Below are positions 63,014-64,000 of a stretch of DNA of 64,000 nt, in pieces. A model generated the notes under the pieces. It had not been told where the DNA came from and ran no database searches. It saw only the letters and a program-made list of their open reading frames with translations. Origin of the DNA: Bacteroidetes bacterium UBA7692 (GTDB lineage: Bacteria > Bacteroidota > Bacteroidia > Chitinophagales > LD1); assembly GCA_002482725.1 (NCBI GenBank), contig DLGO01000001.1, forward strand, positions 1-64,000, written 5' to 3'. Each line of letters begins with the position of its first letter. The stretch's first letter is position 1. The translations under genes were made by a program, and so were the position numbers.

Positions 63014-64000
63014 ATGGACAAAAAATTACTCAGCTATATTTTAATAGGTGTTTTTTCAATTGGCCATTTGGTAAAGGCACAGAATTGTCCGCCACCTGCA
63101 CCATTGATTATGCAGAACCCTTCTTTCGAGGGGCCGCAGGTAGCACACCAAACACCTGGTCCATGGACCACTTGCCAAATAGGGCAAACGCCTGATACAC
63201 AACCAGGCAACTGGGGCGTTACACAGGCTCCTTCAAACGGAGCTTCATACCTTGGGCTTGTGGCTCAATATGCTAACAATGATCCTACAAGCGGTCAGCT
63301 TATATGGCAGGAAGGTGCCAGCCAGCCTTTGAGCGCACCTATGGTAGCGGGCACCGAATATTCCTTTTCTGCAGATATATCTAATACTACTGCAACCGGT
63401 GGTGGTATAGATCCGGGATGTGCCGAACTGCAGATATGGGGCGGCTTTAGCAGGTGCGACAGGGGGCAGTTGCTATATAGCTCTGGCGATATAACCAACT
63501 ACGATGTTTGGCAAACCTACAATATTACCATTACCGCTAATCAAAACTATACCTGGTTTTCTTTTATGATCAACCCGCTGGGTTGTTCTGCCTTGCCTTA
63601 TATTCTACTGGATAATATTACACCTGTTGTACCTAAGCCTGTAAATGTTACAGTTGCAGAACTTCAGGGCGTTCTTTGCCACGCAGGTCAAACAGGGCAA
63701 ATAAGGGCGAGTGTAAAAGGGCAGAATCCTCCTTTTAACTATCAATGGAGTTTACCACCTTCAAAGCTTCAGAATGATTCTACGGCTTTTAATCTAACAG
63801 CAGGCACATATAGCGTTACTGTTACAAATGCCATTGGTTGTTTGGGTATTGCTTCACTTACATTGACAGAGCCTACTCCAATGTACCGTGATACTTCCAT
63901 CATAATTGATGCAAACTGTTTTGGTATAGGTGGTAGTGCATTATTGCGTTATAAAGGAGGCACTCCTGTTACCATGGATACCATAGCCTATTACTACAGT
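63014..64000 (+). CDS. Large secreted protein, partial at window end
   Basis: An open frame starts with ATG at 63014 and runs without a stop to the window edge, at least 329 codons. A signal peptide (KKLLSYILIGVFSIGHLVKAQ, to about 22) is followed by a domain of about 180 residues (NCPPPAPLIMQNPSFEG, then aromatic and aspartate-rich strands) that resembles a carbohydrate-binding or MAM-like jelly roll. After residue 210 there is a SprB-type repeat (NYQWSLPPSKLQND then AGTYSVTVTNAIGC). It is probably a T9SS-exported adhesin; the C terminus lies outside. Confidence 0.75.
   Translation, partial: MDKKLLSYILIGVFSIGHLVKAQNCPPPAPLIMQNPSFEGPQVAHQTPGPWTTCQIGQTPDTQPGNWGVTQAPSNGASYLGLVAQYANNDPTSGQLIWQEGASQPLSAPMVAGTEYSFSADISNTTATGGGIDPGCAELQIWGGFSRCDRGQLLYSSGDITNYDVWQTYNITITANQNYTWFSFMINPLGCSALPYILLDNITPVVPKPVNVTVAELQGVLCHAGQTGQIRASVKGQNPPFNYQWSLPPSKLQNDSTAFNLTAGTYSVTVTNAIGCLGIASLTLTEPTPMYRDTSIIIDANCFGIGGSALLRYKGGTPVTMDTIAYYYS

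Overview
The window comes from a member of the Bacteroidota, most likely Chitinophagaceae or a near relative. The evidence is a complete gldA and gldFG set, a PorX orthologue, proteins with type IX secretion (T9SS) or gliding C-terminal domains, DUF4270 and Porin_10-type envelope proteins, and -7 promoter boxes of the form TAnnTTTG. Almost all of it looks like core chromosome. I found no rRNA or tRNA gene, no insertion sequence, no phage genes and no CRISPR array.

Layout. 1-267 is an intergenic region with short repeats. 268-7103 holds a bestrophin channel, a YbiT-type ABC-F ATPase, a DUF3127 protein, a TerB-like protein, a GH1 beta-glucosidase, a YdeI-like protein and NhaA. 7193-11726 holds a T9SS cargo hydrolase, a minus-strand operon (glycosyltransferase, SnoaL-like protein, DgkA), a tiny lipoprotein with ferritin, and an RRM protein. 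11991-18481 is a minus-strand series porX-murB-lpxK-punA-porin. A desaturase is followed by a 1.2 kb repeat-rich gap (19749-20928). 20929-28660 carries a lipoprotein, a trans-sulfuration enzyme, an acyl-CoA dehydrogenase, Fur, Dtd, a gliding-associated secreted protein and a CPBP protease. 28894-33017 reads as an operon lptB, GH3-like, aldehyde dehydrogenase, RidA-like. 33027-45403 has TerC, a DUF1295 protein, serS, gldG-gldF, a lipid kinase with an MFS transporter, recX, kbl, yqeY and gldA. After glyS comes a second repeat-rich gap (47084-47841). 47842-52144 is an accessory-looking stretch: a DMT transporter, a MORN-hydrolase fusion, a beta-propeller lipoprotein and a receiver protein without its phosphoacceptor aspartate. 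52227-62865 is housekeeping (panD-panC, a short GT5 protein, DUF4270, glmS, a serine protease, an alkyltransferase-like protein, yicC-gmk, purF). The window ends inside a large secreted protein.

How the genes work together. Envelope biogenesis and surface motility dominate. LptB, LpxK, MurB, GlmS and DgkA supply LPS and peptidoglycan. GldA/F/G, PorX, the T9SS cargo proteins and the porin form the secretion and gliding layer. The aldehyde dehydrogenase and RidA pair resembles the aminomuconate steps of tryptophan degradation. The least explained features are the repeat families in the gaps: a TGAGGGTA motif, a diverged 267-bp tandem duplication, and a GG-tract repeat that could form a two-tetrad G-quadruplex. 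Other notable points are an ABC-F protein with only one intact ATP site, a GT5 domain protein without the KTGGL motif, a pseudo-receiver, and several start codons lying 5-10 bases after a promoter box, which suggests leaderless mRNAs.
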